A program made the translations under genes and the position numbers. DNA of 64,000 nucleotides. It comes from Candidatus Woesearchaeota archaeon. GTDB lineage: Archaea > Nanobdellota > Nanobdellia > Woesearchaeales > UBA11576. The DNA is taken from positions 1 to 64,000 of the forward strand of contig JABJCP010000013.1 in NCBI GenBank assembly GCA_018668595.1, in the 5' to 3' direction. Of the stretch, positions 63,924 to 64,000 are shown in pieces. How positions within the stretch are numbered: position 1 is the first letter of the stretch; every line of letters begins with the position of its first letter. Below the pieces are notes generated by a model that saw only the letters and a list, made by a program, of their open reading frames with translations, ran no database searches and had not been told where the DNA came from.

Positions 63924-64000
63924 ATGACTGAAGATACAAAAGAAGCTCAAAATCAATCAAGTAATCCTGAAAATAATACAAATGTAAACAATGAAACTAA
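63924..64000 (+). CDS. Start of a gene cut by the window edge
   Basis: An ATG at 63924 opens a frame that runs to the end of the window: MTEDTKEAQNQSSNPENN and on, a disordered Asn/Glu/Thr-rich start. A TATA-like ACCATTATAAATC lies about 30 bp upstream, so the message is probably leaderless. The product cannot be named from 25 residues. Confidence 0.5.
   Translation, partial: MTEDTKEAQNQSSNPENNTNVNNET

Overview
The window is AT-rich archaeal DNA. The right edge carries the archaeal/eukaryotic-type ribosomal proteins S19e, L39e and L31e. Ribosome binding sites are perfect matches to the archaeal 16S tail (GAGGTGAT). Many genes have a TATA box about 25-30 nt before the ATG, which suggests leaderless transcripts. 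Other archaeal signs are a cyclic 2,3-diphosphoglycerate synthetase-like protein, AlaX-L and ADP-forming SucCD. The low GC, small genes and patchy metabolism suggest a DPANN lineage of the Woesearchaeota/Pacearchaeota type, but no rRNA is present, so this is inference.

Layout. (1) 1-12.9 kb is mostly housekeeping: an endonuclease IV-like TIM barrel, cDPG synthetase-like protein, endonuclease III, HAD phosphatase, QueH and QueA (queuosine enzymes), a lipid-kinase-like protein, AlaX-L, a nucleotidyltransferase and an aminotransferase. (2) 12.9-18.4 kb is a transition: unknown protein, membrane-anchored thioredoxin-like protein, processive glycosyltransferase, a large J-domain coiled-coil protein and a RelBE-type toxin-antitoxin pair. 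(3) 18.7-46.5 kb is the remarkable part. It holds a ribbon-helix-helix protein, a MoxR/NorQ/CobS-type AAA+ ATPase and a CobT/NorD-type von Willebrand A protein with an N-terminal HExxH motif, followed by 17 paralogous proteins of 313-744 residues. These have variable helical N-terminal parts and one constant C-terminal domain. A MNT-HEPN pair on the other strand splits the array into runs of 5 and 12. (4) 46.6-53.8 kb: KilA-N protein, SucD and SucC flanking a membrane protein, nucleoside hydrolase, DEDD exonuclease, class I glutamine amidotransferase, MFS transporter. (5) 54-61.7 kb: four tandem paralogues of unknown function, a cysteine synthase gene with a one-base frameshift behind a small ORF ending Cys-Cys, an HD protein, a radical SAM protein and a P-loop kinase. 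(6) 61.8-64 kb: second RelE-type pair and ribosomal proteins.

How the parts connect. In the array the last codons of each gene (Glu-Val-Met/Ile, GAG GTG AT) are also the Shine-Dalgarno site of the next gene. The last gene of each run has Glu-Ile-Met written GAA ATT ATG, which destroys the site. Adjacent members share nearly identical 3' ends, which suggests duplication with local gene conversion. A palindrome, ACTACTnnnnAGTAGT or a variant, lies at a constant distance (about 22 bp, centre to TATA) upstream of six promoters: the unknown gene at 13.2 kb, the J-protein, the RHH-MoxR-VWA operon, the second array run, the four-paralogue operon and the radical SAM gene. I infer a single regulon whose parts may work together. 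A MoxR-VWA ATPase machine acting on a large, diversifying set of solenoid proteins with a common C-terminal tag domain is the best candidate for an undescribed system here. Its function cannot be read from the sequence.
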